Assembly: GCA_900555045.1 (NCBI GenBank)
Contig: USJW01000006.1
Location: forward strand, 11,760 to 75,759
DNA length: 64,000 bases
Direction of reading: 5' to 3'
Origin: an uncultured Clostridium sp.
GTDB lineage: Bacteria > Bacillota > Clostridia > Lachnospirales > Lachnospiraceae
Part shown: piece after piece, positions 17,691 through 27,550 of the stretch
Numbering within the stretch: the first letter of the stretch is position 1
How the letters are laid out: every line of letters starts with the position of its first letter
The notes under the pieces: generated by a model
Database searches by the model: none
Told to the model about the DNA's origin: nothing
The model's input: the letters and a program-made list of their open reading frames with translations, nothing else
Made by a program: the position numbers and the translations under genes

Positions 17691-20105
17691 ATGAGTAGAC
17701 GGGAAAAATGGATTCTGGCGCTGACGGGCCTGCTGGTGCTGGTACTTTTGGGGACTCAGGGGATCGGCCTGTGGATCATGGGTCCCCTTCGCAAAATTCT
17801 TGTGGATAAAGCCACCGCGGCCATGCTGGCGGAGGTGGCGGCGGTCTTTCTCTGGAATCTCTGGTGCCTGCGCCGGACGGAAAAGCCAGGAATCCAGGTG
17901 TTTGGCTGCCTGGCCGGGATTCTGGTGTTCATCTGGTGCCACCGGGCGTTTACGCCCCTGGCGGTGACCGCGGCCTACGCGGGGGTTCTCCTGATGGCGG
18001 GGCGGCTGCTTTGCCGGCTGTTCGCGCGGGTGACCGGCGCCTCCTTAAGGCTTCCGGCCGCGGAGGCGGCGGGGATGGACCTGATTCTGGGCTGTGCGCT
18101 CTGGATTGTGCTGGTCTGTGCGGTCTCCCTCACCGGACATGGAGGGCTGCGCCTGTGGCGTCTCCTGGCCTTGGCGTTTGGTGGCTTTTGCCTGGGCTTT
18201 TTCCTCTGTGAGCGGCCCTGGAGGGCGCCCGGGCATGCGCTCCGGTCCCGCGCCTTCCTGCCGGAGACGAAGCTTCAGGCCGTGCTGGCGGCCTTCGCCC
18301 TGACCATGGTCATGGTGCAGGCCGGACGGTTAAACATCGCGTTGGACTACGATTCCCTCCACTACGGCCTGCGCAGCGCCTACGTGCTGGACAACGGCAT
18401 GGGGATCTACGAGGACCTTGGGATGATCAACCTGGTGTACACCTACCCCAAGGGCTTGGAGGTGCTGGCACTCCCACTGTCCGGGACGCCCACCTACGGC
18501 TTTGTGCTGTCCCTGTCGTTCTGGGCCACTGTGGGGATTCTGCTCCTGACGGGACACATCGCGGGGCGCAGAGGTGGAAAAAACAGGAAATTCTGGGCCA
18601 TGGCCATGATGGCGGCGGTGCCCGGGATCATGAACATGGCGGCCACCGCCAAGAGCGACAATGTGACGCTGCTGTTCCAGCTGCTGTTCTTCGATTTTGT
18701 CTGCTGCGCGCTGGGCGCGGCGGGGGAGAAGGAGGAGCGGCAGCCGTGGTTTCTCATGGGGCTCTCCGCCTATCTGATGACGCTGGTGTTAAAGCCCACC
18801 GCCATCGTGTTCTCCACCATCATGGCGGGCGTTTGTCTGTTCTGCCTGATCTGGCGCAGAAAGCTGCGCGTGCGGGCGGCCGGCTGGGGGTATCTCCTGC
18901 CAATTCTTCCGGCCGCCGCCGTGGCGGGGCTCTGGTACAGGACCTGGAAGCTGACGGGTGTGCCCGCCACCTCCATCTTCGCGGGCCTGTTCGAGAAGAT
19001 CGGCTTTCAGGTCCGCCTGCCCTACTCGTTCACCCACGTGATCGGAAATCCCGCCAGCCTGAGCGCGGGGGAGAAGCTCGCCCGCCTGGCCAGAAGGCTG
19101 TGGGGCATGGCGGCCCTCCCCCTGGGGGAGGACATGGACCATGTGATTATCGCCTGGGGCACCGGGCTGATCGCGGTGCTGCTGTTTCTGTGGATTTGCT
19201 GGTTTTTCGCGTTTGTGAGAAAGGGCGGGCTGCGCCGGCCGACGGCTGGGAGGCCTGAGGCCCAATCGGCGAGGCCCATGGCTTCAGGCCCCGCGGCCCA
19301 ACCGGCGAGCCCAGAAGCTGAGGACCAACCGGCCTGTCTGGCCGCGAATTCCGGCCAGTCCTTCTGCGAAGCGCTTTTGATCCCCACCCTGGGTCTCGCG
19401 TGCGTTTACAGCATCTACACCCTGTCCCAGGTGGACGGAAACTATTTTGTTCTGTTCTACGCGCTCCTGATCATCAGCGCGGCGGGGCTTGGGCGGCTGG
19501 GGACACGGCGGTCGGATCTGGAGCGGAATCTCTCCGGGCTGATCGTGCCGTTACTCATCGCCAACGTGTTTGTCACCTGCTGCACCAGCTGGGCGGGGAC
19601 GCTGGGGTTCACCCCCATCGCGCTGCGGCACCTGGGATACTATGACCACAGGGCAGAGCGTGAGGCAAACCTTGAGGAGAGCGGCGCGGCCGCCCTCGCG
19701 GGGCTTTTAAACCCCAGAAGCCGCGTGGTGGCCTTCGGCGAGCACCCGCAGGTCCTTGAGCTGCCCTGCAGCGCGCAGAGCTACTACGACATCACCGGCA
19801 GCGGCGGAAATGTGTACCTGGTGAAAAAACTGGACTATTTTAAGTGGTATTTGGACATTTCCGGGACAGAATATATCTTTGCCGAGGGTGAGTACCTAAG
19901 GACCCACGACCGGGCGGGGGACATTATCCGATATATGATCGAGGACGGAAGCCTGACCGATCTGGTCTGTGAGGGGGACAACCTGCTGGGGCGCGTGAGC
20001 CTCGGCGGGCCGGACGGGGACGGGATCGTCTACGACCGGGAGCGGGTCTCGCGGCAGTTTGAGACAAACTTTTACGAATATCTGGGCCAAACGGACGGGA
20101 GATAA
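17691..20105 (+). CDS. Large polytopic membrane protein, GT-C glycosyltransferase-like
   Basis: This 804-residue protein has about 12 or more membrane segments and a soluble C-terminal part (about 650-804). The extracytoplasmic loop after one segment reads NIALDYDSLHYGLRSAYV (about residue 212), which resembles the acidic loop motif of GT-C enzymes that use lipid-linked sugars. An Ala/Pro-rich insert near 520-560 (GRPEAQSARPMASG and so on) looks like a recently grown loop. I do not recognise a specific family. It likely modifies the glycan on the outer side of the membrane. Two similar membrane proteins follow. Confidence 0.7.
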   Translation: MSRREKWILALTGLLVLVLLGTQGIGLWIMGPLRKILVDKATAAMLAEVAAVFLWNLWCLRRTEKPGIQVFGCLAGILVFIWCHRAFTPLAVTAAYAGVLLMAGRLLCRLFARVTGASLRLPAAEAAGMDLILGCALWIVLVCAVSLTGHGGLRLWRLLALAFGGFCLGFFLCERPWRAPGHALRSRAFLPETKLQAVLAAFALTMVMVQAGRLNIALDYDSLHYGLRSAYVLDNGMGIYEDLGMINLVYTYPKGLEVLALPLSGTPTYGFVLSLSFWATVGILLLTGHIAGRRGGKNRKFWAMAMMAAVPGIMNMAATAKSDNVTLLFQLLFFDFVCCALGAAGEKEERQPWFLMGLSAYLMTLVLKPTAIVFSTIMAGVCLFCLIWRRKLRVRAAGWGYLLPILPAAAVAGLWYRTWKLTGVPATSIFAGLFEKIGFQVRLPYSFTHVIGNPASLSAGEKLARLARRLWGMAALPLGEDMDHVIIAWGTGLIAVLLFLWICWFFAFVRKGGLRRPTAGRPEAQSARPMASGPAAQPASPEAEDQPACLAANSGQSFCEALLIPTLGLACVYSIYTLSQVDGNYFVLFYALLIISAAGLGRLGTRRSDLERNLSGLIVPLLIANVFVTCCTSWAGTLGFTPIALRHLGYYDHRAEREANLEESGAAALAGLLNPRSRVVAFGEHPQVLELPCSAQSYYDITGSGGNVYLVKKLDYFKWYLDISGTEYIFAEGEYLRTHDRAGDIIRYMIEDGSLTDLVCEGDNLLGRVSLGGPDGDGIVYDRERVSRQFETNFYEYLGQTDGR

Positions 20106-20125
20106 GACAGAAGGAGGCGGCATAC

Positions 20126-21985
20126 GTGGAAAAAAAGCAGACCTTTAAGCATTCCATAGGATTTTCGCGCATGGAAAAGAAATACGAGTGGAAGGACCAT
20201 GTGATCTTCATGGGGATCCTGTTAGCCCTGGCGATCTGGGTGAACCGGGGGATCGAGATCAAGGGACTCTACATGGACGACCTGTATTTCTGGTCCTGCT
20301 ACGGGGAGCAGAGCTTTCTGCAGTACGTGTTTCCGGTGGGCAGCACGCGGTTCCGCTTCCTCTACTACCTGGCCGCCTGGCTGGAGATGGCCGTGGTGGG
20401 GAACCGGGTGGGGATGTTCGTCCCCATCAACATCCTCTTAAACGCGGCCCTGGCCTTTATGCTCTATAGCATCGGGCGCAGGTTAGCCAGGTCCAAGGGG
20501 ATCGGCTTTCTCTGCGGCGCCATGTTTCTCGTCAGCCGCATGGCCTACTACCAGATCGGGCAGGTGCTGGGCCTGATGGAGACCATGGCCCTCTGGATGG
20601 CGATTCTGATTCTATGGTATCTGTACCGCTTCCTCAACGAGGAGGGGCAGGAGCGGCGCTACTACATCGCCTGCGGCTTGTACTTCGGAGTCTGCTTCGT
20701 GCACGAGCGCTACATGGCGCTCATCCCCCTGTTTTTCCTGGTGCTGATCTACCGGCGCTCCAAAAAGATCTGGGAGTGGATGGCCCCGGCGGCGTCCTTC
20801 CTGCTTGTGCAGCTGATCCGGGCGTTCACCATCGGCTCCGTGCTGCCCGCGGGCACCGGCGGAACCCAGGTGGCGGACACGTTAAATATTTCACAGGCGA
20901 TCCGCTACGCGCTGAGCCAGGTCGCCTACGTGTTCGGCATAGGAGCGGGGCCGGAGCATTTAAACGGCTGTCCGTGGTCCGAGAGTCCCTGGCTGATCAA
21001 GGGACTTGTGATCCTGGCGGACCTGATGGTGGCTCTTTTAGTGATCGGCTTTCTGGTGCGGCTCTTCCGGATGAAGAAGGAGGAGAAGTTCCGTGCCCTA
21101 AAGAATGCCAGCCTGTTTGTGGTGTTCATTGCCATGTGCATCGCCTCCTCCAGCGTGACCATCCGTGTGGAGATGCGCTGGGTGTACGTCTCCCTGGCGG
21201 CTGCGCTGTTGTTTCTGGCGTGGATGTACGGCGTGCTGACGGAGGACGTGAAGCCGGAATTGTACCTCAAGCGGCTGTGGCCCTGGGGCGTGATTTTCGC
21301 CTGCTACGTGGTCCTCATGCTGCCGGCGGAGCTGTTTTACCGGGGGCATTACTCCAAGCTCTACCTCTGGCCGGACCAGCTGCGCTACAACTCCCTGGCG
21401 GAGGAGACCTACGGGAAATACGGGGATGATATCTTCGGGAAGACGATCTATATCATCGGCAAGCACTACGAGATCAGCGATTTCACGGCCAGAACCTTCT
21501 TCAAGGTCTTTGACCCGGAGCGAAAGGCCGAGGGGACGCGGGTGGTGTTCATCGACAGCATCCGGGAGTTCGGCCTGGTGACGGACAACATGCTGGTCCT
21601 CTGGGAGGACCCGGCGAACAACGCCTTCCGGGATGTGACCGGGTTTGTGCGGGAGCTTAAGCTGCGGGCGGAGTACGGCTATTATTCGGACGGCTGGATG
21701 GACGAGCACGCCGAGATCAGCGTTATGGCCGGAGCCACCGGAAACATTGATCTGGAGATCATGTACCCGGGCGTTCTTAAGGGCGGGGAGACGCTCACGA
21801 TCACCCGGGAGGGCTGGCCGCCGGAGCGGATGGAGGTGCGCTCCAGCGTGATCCATACCAGCGTTCACGTGGATCCGTGGCAGACCGTAAAGCTTCAGTT
21901 CGACTATAATTTCTACATGCAGGACGCCCAGGAACAGCGCGGAATCGATCGGCTGGCCGCCATCGTGAACATAACGGCGAATTGA
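20126..21985 (+). CDS. Polytopic membrane protein, GT-C-like
   Basis: A 619-residue protein with about 10-11 membrane segments up to residue 415 and a C-terminal soluble domain. The first outer loop holds LYMDDLYFWSCYGEQ (about residue 49), an acidic pair fitting GT-C catalysis. It starts with GTG at 20126, preceded by AAGGAGG at good spacing; the next in-frame ATG is at 20171 and has no clear site. It lies 20 bases after the previous membrane gene and 6 bases before the next. Function is inferred from topology only. Confidence 0.68.
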   Translation: MEKKQTFKHSIGFSRMEKKYEWKDHVIFMGILLALAIWVNRGIEIKGLYMDDLYFWSCYGEQSFLQYVFPVGSTRFRFLYYLAAWLEMAVVGNRVGMFVPINILLNAALAFMLYSIGRRLARSKGIGFLCGAMFLVSRMAYYQIGQVLGLMETMALWMAILILWYLYRFLNEEGQERRYYIACGLYFGVCFVHERYMALIPLFFLVLIYRRSKKIWEWMAPAASFLLVQLIRAFTIGSVLPAGTGGTQVADTLNISQAIRYALSQVAYVFGIGAGPEHLNGCPWSESPWLIKGLVILADLMVALLVIGFLVRLFRMKKEEKFRALKNASLFVVFIAMCIASSSVTIRVEMRWVYVSLAAALLFLAWMYGVLTEDVKPELYLKRLWPWGVIFACYVVLMLPAELFYRGHYSKLYLWPDQLRYNSLAEETYGKYGDDIFGKTIYIIGKHYEISDFTARTFFKVFDPERKAEGTRVVFIDSIREFGLVTDNMLVLWEDPANNAFRDVTGFVRELKLRAEYGYYSDGWMDEHAEISVMAGATGNIDLEIMYPGVLKGGETLTITREGWPPERMEVRSSVIHTSVHVDPWQTVKLQFDYNFYMQDAQEQRGIDRLAAIVNITAN

Positions 21986-21991
21986 CGGGCA

Positions 21992-23392
21992 ATGGAAATG
22001 AGGAATATGAGACAGAGAAAAACAATCATCTACTGGCTGCTGCCGCTTCTCGGCACGCTGTTTGTCCTGTGGTATGTGAAAAGCGCCACCGCCGACGTGG
22101 TGTACTCGGACTACATCCGCCTGGTGAACAGCTATCTGCCGGATGTGTTTAACCCGGACAAGTTCTTTGTGCCGGACGTTTTGACCCGCATCCCGGTCAA
22201 CTACCTGGCGCGGATCATCAACGTGGAGCTGTTCGGCTTCTCGATCACCTTCGAGCGGGTGCTGGGGGTCCTAAGCCTGGGGTTAGCCGGATTGGTATTC
22301 GGCGTCTACTGCCGGGAGCGGCGCCTGGGCGCGCTGTGGTTCGGCCTGGTGACCCTTGTCATGTTCAGCCTGAATAAGTGGGAGATGCTGACAAACGGCA
22401 GCGGCTGGGCACACTTTTTCGCCTTCGCGGGCTTTTACTACCACCAGTTGGTGCTGGACCGGGTCTGGGCGGGTGAGGAGCGACCGGGAGACCGGGTGAA
22501 GCTGTGCGTGCTCCCCTGGCTGATTATCCTGGGGGCGGCCGGGCCGTACTGCGCCAGCTACGCGGCCACGATGTTACTCACCTACGCGTTCTGTTTCCTT
22601 CGGGATTACTGGCGTAACGGCAGGAAAACGTGGGATCTGCGCTACGCCGTCTACGGGCTCTGCGCCCTGCTTCCCCTGCTTCTCTATATGCTGAGCAGCT
22701 CCTTCGCGGTGGAGGAGCACGCCGGGGCCACAGGCCGCTCCCTGGCCGCGATCCTGGGGGACCACCCGGACTTCCCGGTGCGCTTTCTGCTCAAATCCCT
22801 GGCCGGGATCCTGGTGGGAGGGGAGGAGTTGGAGCAGATGATCGGGGGCAGCGCCTCGGTGAACCGGGCGGTTTACCTTCTGGGGCTGTTCGTGGCGTGC
22901 GGGTACCTGGCCGCCTTCTGGCTGAATCTGCGCTTAAAGCTCTACGAGAAGACGATTTTTCCGCTGATGCTGCTGGTGTCCGGGTCCATGAACCACGTGC
23001 TGATCTTCCTCTCCCGATACATTTTTGAGCGGGAAAACTACGGCATGAGCTCCCGGTATGCGCTGCAGTTCCAGGTAGGAATTCTGGGGATCGTGCTGAC
23101 CTTCGCGCTGGCGGCCCGGGCGGGGGAGGGCGCGGTGCGCCTGCGGCGGGCGGCCATCGCGCTGTTCTGCCTTGCAATCCTGGCGGGAAATGGTTATACT
23201 ACCTATTGTGAACTGAAGAAGGCTCCCCACCGGGAGGACAATTTTGAGAAGATGGTCACTCTGGCCCCTCACATCGCCGAGCTTACGGACGAGGAGCTGG
23301 CCATTTACGAATACAACAAGGGTCGGGATAAGATTGAGCAGGCGTTCCGGATACTGGAGGAGAACCATTTAAACGTATTCCGGGACAGGTAA
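21992..23392 (+). CDS. Polytopic membrane protein, GT-C-like
   Basis: A 466-residue protein with about 10 membrane segments. After the first segment comes ADVVYSDYIRLVNSYLPDV (about residue 34), again an acidic residue pair in the first outer loop. Third of three consecutive large membrane proteins in the glycan cluster. The start is uncertain: ATGs at 21992, 21998 and 22007 are all in frame and none has a well-spaced ribosome site. Close spacing to the gene before (6 bases) suggests coupling. Confidence 0.65.
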   Translation: MEMRNMRQRKTIIYWLLPLLGTLFVLWYVKSATADVVYSDYIRLVNSYLPDVFNPDKFFVPDVLTRIPVNYLARIINVELFGFSITFERVLGVLSLGLAGLVFGVYCRERRLGALWFGLVTLVMFSLNKWEMLTNGSGWAHFFAFAGFYYHQLVLDRVWAGEERPGDRVKLCVLPWLIILGAAGPYCASYAATMLLTYAFCFLRDYWRNGRKTWDLRYAVYGLCALLPLLLYMLSSSFAVEEHAGATGRSLAAILGDHPDFPVRFLLKSLAGILVGGEELEQMIGGSASVNRAVYLLGLFVACGYLAAFWLNLRLKLYEKTIFPLMLLVSGSMNHVLIFLSRYIFERENYGMSSRYALQFQVGILGIVLTFALAARAGEGAVRLRRAAIALFCLAILAGNGYTTYCELKKAPHREDNFEKMVTLAPHIAELTDEELAIYEYNKGRDKIEQAFRILEENHLNVFRDR

Positions 23393-23411
23393 AGAACGGA
23401 GGACAAATACC

Positions 23412-24188
23412 ATGAAGGTTGTAATTTTAGCGGGCGGGCTGGGCACCAGAATCAGCGAGGAGAGCCATTTAAAGCCGAAGCCCATGGTTGAGATCGGCGG
23501 CAAGCCCATCCTGTGGCACATCATGAAATACTACTCGGAGTTCGGGTTCCACGACTTCGTGATCTGCCTGGGATACAAGCAGTACGTGGTGAAGGAGTTC
23601 TTCGCGGACTACTTCCTGCACACCTCGGACGTGACCTTTGACCTTGCAAACAACAAGATGGAGGTCCACAACAACTATTCCGAGCCCTGGAAGGTGACGC
23701 TGGTGGACACCGGCCTTTACACCATGACCGGCGGCCGCGTGAAGCGGATCCAGCCCTTTATCGGGGACGAACCGTTCATGCTGACCTACGGCGACGGCGT
23801 CAGCACCGTGGATTTAAACAAGCTGGTGGAGTTCCACAAGTCCCACGGCAAGGTGGCGACCATCACCACCGTGAACCTGGGGCAGATGAAGGGCGTTCTG
23901 GACATCGACGGGGACAACACCGTGCTCTCCTTCCGCGAGAAGGACGACAACGACGGCGCGCTGATCAACGGCGGTTTTATGGTCATGAACCCCGAGGTGT
24001 TCGACTATCTGGAGGACGACACCACCGTGTTCGAGAAGGAGCCCATGCAGCGGCTGGCCGCGGAGGGACAGCTAAAGTCCTTCTACCACGGCGGCTTCTG
24101 GCAGTGTATGGATACCCAGCGGGAGATGAAGAAGCTGGAGGAAATGTGGCAGTCCGGCAAGGCGCCATGGAAGATCTGGAAGGATTGA
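23412..24188 (+). CDS. rfbF: Glucose-1-phosphate cytidylyltransferase
   Basis: This 258-residue enzyme has the RfbF form of the nucleotidyltransferase N-terminus, LAGGLGTRISEESHLKPKPM, including the 5-residue insertion that separates it from RmlA. It has LTYGDGVSTVDLN for metal binding and GGFWQCMDTQREM near the C-terminus, a strong family mark. It makes CDP-glucose from CTP and glucose 1-phosphate. The CDP-glucose dehydratase gene follows after 4 bases. Confidence 0.93.
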   Translation: MKVVILAGGLGTRISEESHLKPKPMVEIGGKPILWHIMKYYSEFGFHDFVICLGYKQYVVKEFFADYFLHTSDVTFDLANNKMEVHNNYSEPWKVTLVDTGLYTMTGGRVKRIQPFIGDEPFMLTYGDGVSTVDLNKLVEFHKSHGKVATITTVNLGQMKGVLDIDGDNTVLSFREKDDNDGALINGGFMVMNPEVFDYLEDDTTVFEKEPMQRLAAEGQLKSFYHGGFWQCMDTQREMKKLEEMWQSGKAPWKIWKD

Positions 24189-24192
24189 GTGT

Positions 24193-25251
24193 ATGGATTG
24201 GAATGAATTGGAAAAGTTTTATAGTGGGAAGCGTGTGCTGGTCACCGGCCACACGGGCTTTAAGGGCTCCTGGCTGTGCCGCATGCTGACGTTAGCCGGG
24301 GCCAAGGTCACCGGCTACGCCTTAAATCCGCCCACGGACCCCAGCCTGTTTGAGATCGCGGGCCTGGAGGACACCATGGACAGCGTGATCGGGGACGTGC
24401 GCGACTTAGCGCACCTAAGCCAGGTGTTCGAGGCGGCAAAGCCCCAGGTGGTGTTCCATCTGGCGGCCCAGCCCATCGTCAGGGACTCCTACAAGGACCC
24501 GGTGTACACCTACGAGACCAACGTGATGGGCACGGTAAACGTGCTGGAGTGCGTGCGCCGGACCGAGAGCGTCCGCTCCTTCTTAAATGTGACCACGGAC
24601 AAGGTCTACGAGAACAAGGAGTGGGAGTACGGCTACCGGGAGTGCGATCCCCTGGACGGCTATGACCCCTACTCCAACAGCAAGTCCTGCTCCGAGCTGG
24701 TGACCCACAGCTACCAGAAGTCCTTCTTTGAGGATGGTCGCTGCAGCATCTCCACCGCCCGGGCCGGGAACGTGATCGGCGGCGGCGATTTCGCCAACGA
24801 CCGGATTATCCCGGACTGCATCCGCGCGGCGGGCTGCGGTAAGGAGATTGTGGTGAGAAATCCCCACTCCACCCGCCCCTACCAGCTGGTGCTTGAGCCC
24901 CTGGCCGTGTACATGGCCGTGGCCATGCGCCAGTGGGAGAATCAGGCGTTTGCCGGGTACTTCAATGTGGGGCCGGACGACAAGGACTGCGTGACCACCG
25001 GGGAGTTGGTGAACCTGTTCTGCGCGGCCTGGGGCGAGGGCGCAGCCTGGGTGGACCGCTATGACGGCGGCCCCCACGAGGCCAATTTCCTCAAGCTGGA
25101 CTGCTCCAAGGTGAAGCGCGCCCTGGGCTGGCAGCCCCGCTACGGGGTCAGGGAAGCGGTGGAGAAGACCGTGGAGTGGTCCAAGGCGTATCTGAACGGC
25201 GAGGACATGCTGGAGGTGACGGACCGGCAGATCCGGGAGTTTTTTGGCTGA
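24193..25251 (+). CDS. rfbG: CDP-glucose 4,6-dehydratase
   Basis: A 352-residue short-chain dehydrogenase/reductase of the extended type. The NAD-binding loop GHTGFKGSWL lies at residues 19-28, the catalytic Tyr and Lys sit in YDPYSNSKSCSE, and RAGNVIGGGDFANDRIIPD is diagnostic of RfbG. The product is CDP-4-keto-6-deoxyglucose. It sits between rfbF and rfbH in the usual order. Confidence 0.93.
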   Translation: MDWNELEKFYSGKRVLVTGHTGFKGSWLCRMLTLAGAKVTGYALNPPTDPSLFEIAGLEDTMDSVIGDVRDLAHLSQVFEAAKPQVVFHLAAQPIVRDSYKDPVYTYETNVMGTVNVLECVRRTESVRSFLNVTTDKVYENKEWEYGYRECDPLDGYDPYSNSKSCSELVTHSYQKSFFEDGRCSISTARAGNVIGGGDFANDRIIPDCIRAAGCGKEIVVRNPHSTRPYQLVLEPLAVYMAVAMRQWENQAFAGYFNVGPDDKDCVTTGELVNLFCAAWGEGAAWVDRYDGGPHEANFLKLDCSKVKRALGWQPRYGVREAVEKTVEWSKAYLNGEDMLEVTDRQIREFFG

Positions 25252-25301
25252 GGCGAGGCGCGGCCGAATCATTCGACAATGACAAGGAGAATTTGAGATC
25301 T

Positions 25302-26654
25302 ATGTTTGAAAATAAAACCGAGACAGAAGCAAGAGAACAGATCCTTAATCTGGTGTCCGAGTACTGCGACACCTTCCACAACCGGAAAAAGCCCTTTGAG
25401 GAGGGGGACCGGATCCCCTACGCCTCCAGGGTTTACGACCACTCGGAGATGGTGAACCTGGTGGACAGCGCCTTAGAGTTCTGGCTGACCTCCGGCCGCT
25501 ACACCGACGAGTTTGAGGCAAAGCTGGCAAAATACCTGGGCGTGCGCTACTGCGCGCTGGTGAACTCCGGCTCCTCCGCCAACCTGATCGCCTTTATGGC
25601 GCTGACCTCCCCGCTCCTGGGCGAGCGCAGGGTGAACCGGGGCGACGAGGTGATCACGGTGGCCTGCGGCTTCCCCACCACGGTGAACCCCATGATCCAG
25701 TACGGCGCGGTGCCGGTGTTCGTGGATCTGACCATCCCCCAGTACAACATCGACGTGACCAAGCTGGAGGAGGCCCGCAGCGAAAAGACGAAGGCCGTGA
25801 TGATCGCCCACACCCTGGGAAATCCCTACGATCTGGCCGCGGTGAAGGCCTTCTGCGACAAGTACAATCTGTGGCTGGTGGAGGACAACTGTGACGCCCT
25901 GGGAAGCCGCTACACCATGACCGTGGACGGAGAGGAAGTGACGAAGCTCACCGGAACCGTGGGCGACATCGGCACCTCCAGCTTCTACCCGCCTCACCAC
26001 ATGACCATGGGCGAGGGCGGCGCCGTGTACACGGACAACCCGCTGTTAAACAAGATCATCCACTCCTTCCGCGACTGGGGCCGCGACTGCGTCTGCCCGT
26101 CCGGAAAGGACAACACCTGCAACCACCGCTTTGACCGCCAGTACGGGGAGCTGCCGCTGGGCTACGACCACAAGTACGTGTACTCCCACTTCGGCTACAA
26201 CCTAAAGGCCACGGATTTGCAGGCCGCCATCGGCTGCGCCCAGATCGAGAAATTCCCGGCCTTCGTGGAGCGCCGCAGACACAATTTCGACCGCCTGAAG
26301 GCGGGGCTTGCCGGGACGGAGGAACACTACATCCTGCCGGAGCCCTGCCCAAATTCCCGCCCCAGCTGGTTCGGCTTCCTCATCACCTGCAAGGAGGGCA
26401 CGGACCGCAACAAGGTGGTACAGTATGTGGAGAGCCACGGCGTTCAGACCCGTATGCTCTTTGCCGGAAACTTAACCAAGCATCCCTGCTTCGACGAGAT
26501 GCGCGCGTCCGGCAAGGGGTACCGGATCGTTGGAAGTCTTGAGAACACGGACCGGATCATGGCCGACACCTTCTGGGTGGGCGTGTACCCGGGCATGACC
26601 GACGAGATGATCGACTACATGGCAAAGACCATCCGCGAGGCGGCCGAGCAGTAG
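25302..26654 (+). CDS. rfbH: CDP-4-keto-6-deoxy-D-glucose 3-dehydrase (E1)
   Basis: A 450-residue PMP-dependent, 2Fe-2S enzyme of the aminotransferase fold. The position where aminotransferases keep their PLP lysine carries His232 in FYPPHHMTMGEGG, the E1 hallmark. Cysteines for the iron-sulfur cluster are seen at Cys263, Cys265 and Cys273 in CVCPSGKDNTC. It removes the 3-hydroxyl of CDP-4-keto-6-deoxyglucose and needs a flavin/iron-sulfur reductase (E3), which I do not see in this window. The ATG at 25302 is chosen because AAGGAGA lies upstream and the reading frame before it overlaps rfbG. Confidence 0.93.
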   Translation: MFENKTETEAREQILNLVSEYCDTFHNRKKPFEEGDRIPYASRVYDHSEMVNLVDSALEFWLTSGRYTDEFEAKLAKYLGVRYCALVNSGSSANLIAFMALTSPLLGERRVNRGDEVITVACGFPTTVNPMIQYGAVPVFVDLTIPQYNIDVTKLEEARSEKTKAVMIAHTLGNPYDLAAVKAFCDKYNLWLVEDNCDALGSRYTMTVDGEEVTKLTGTVGDIGTSSFYPPHHMTMGEGGAVYTDNPLLNKIIHSFRDWGRDCVCPSGKDNTCNHRFDRQYGELPLGYDHKYVYSHFGYNLKATDLQAAIGCAQIEKFPAFVERRRHNFDRLKAGLAGTEEHYILPEPCPNSRPSWFGFLITCKEGTDRNKVVQYVESHGVQTRMLFAGNLTKHPCFDEMRASGKGYRIVGSLENTDRIMADTFWVGVYPGMTDEMIDYMAKTIREAAEQ

Positions 26655-26667
26655 AAGGAGGAGAGAG

Positions 26668-27510
26668 ATGGCAGTTACCTATGACATGAGTGGCGTCCAC
26701 GGCGCCAGCCTGCGCATCTTAAAGGAGATCGACCGGATCTGCCGCAAGTACAAAATCCGCTACTGCCTGGACGCGGGGACGTTAATCGGGGCGGTGCGCC
26801 ACCATGGGTTCATCCCCTGGGACGACGACGCGGATGTGGCGTTCACCAGGAGCCAGTACGAGGCGTTCCGCAAGGTGGCGGCGCGGGAGCTCCCGCCGGA
26901 GATGGAGCTTCTGGACCCGGACGCATACCGGGGTGGAAAAGCGTTCTACGACTTCACGCCGCGGATTATCTATAAAAACAGCCGGTGCCATCCGGACTCG
27001 CCGGAGATGGCGTTCTACGGCGGAAAGCTGAACCACGTGTGGGTGGATTTATTCATCACCGACCGGCTTCCGAAGAGCAAGGCCGGCATGTGCGTTACCA
27101 GGCTGCTGCAGAAGGCGATCTACGGCATGGCCATGGGGCACCGCTACCGCCTGGACTATGAAAAGTACAGCCCGCTCCACAAGCTTTTTGTGGGCGTTCT
27201 GGCCACAGTCGGGCGCTTTATCCCCCTGAAGGCCATCTTCGCCATGCAGCGGGCTTTGTCCTTAAAGGACCGGCACAGCAAGGGCAGCCTGCGCTACTAC
27301 AGCAACTACCAGCCGGACTATCTCTACGTCACCGTGGAGCGGGCCTGGTGCGATGAGGTGGTGGACATGCCCTTCGAGGACACGGTGCTGATGGTGCCGA
27401 AGGGATGGCATGAGGTGCTGACGGAGGTGTACGGGGACTACATGCAGCTGCCGCCGGAGGACAAGCGGGTGCCCACCCACTCCACCCAGGAGATCAAGGT
27501 CGATCTGTAG
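26668..27510 (+). CDS. LicD family phosphotransferase
   Basis: A 280-residue LicD-family protein with the core LDAGTLIGAVRHHGFIPWDD near residue 35, the nucleotidyltransferase-like active site. LicD proteins add phosphocholine or another phospho-alcohol to cell-surface sugars. No choline uptake or activation genes (licA, licB, licC) are nearby, so the transferred group is open. A BCCT-type betaine/choline transporter lies 5 kb downstream but in another transcript. AAGGAGGAG precedes the ATG. Confidence 0.88.
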   Translation: MAVTYDMSGVHGASLRILKEIDRICRKYKIRYCLDAGTLIGAVRHHGFIPWDDDADVAFTRSQYEAFRKVAARELPPEMELLDPDAYRGGKAFYDFTPRIIYKNSRCHPDSPEMAFYGGKLNHVWVDLFITDRLPKSKAGMCVTRLLQKAIYGMAMGHRYRLDYEKYSPLHKLFVGVLATVGRFIPLKAIFAMQRALSLKDRHSKGSLRYYSNYQPDYLYVTVERAWCDEVVDMPFEDTVLMVPKGWHEVLTEVYGDYMQLPPEDKRVPTHSTQEIKVDL

Positions 27511-27550
27511 GCGGCCGATTACAGCAGACGAAAGGACATAACAGGGTTTC

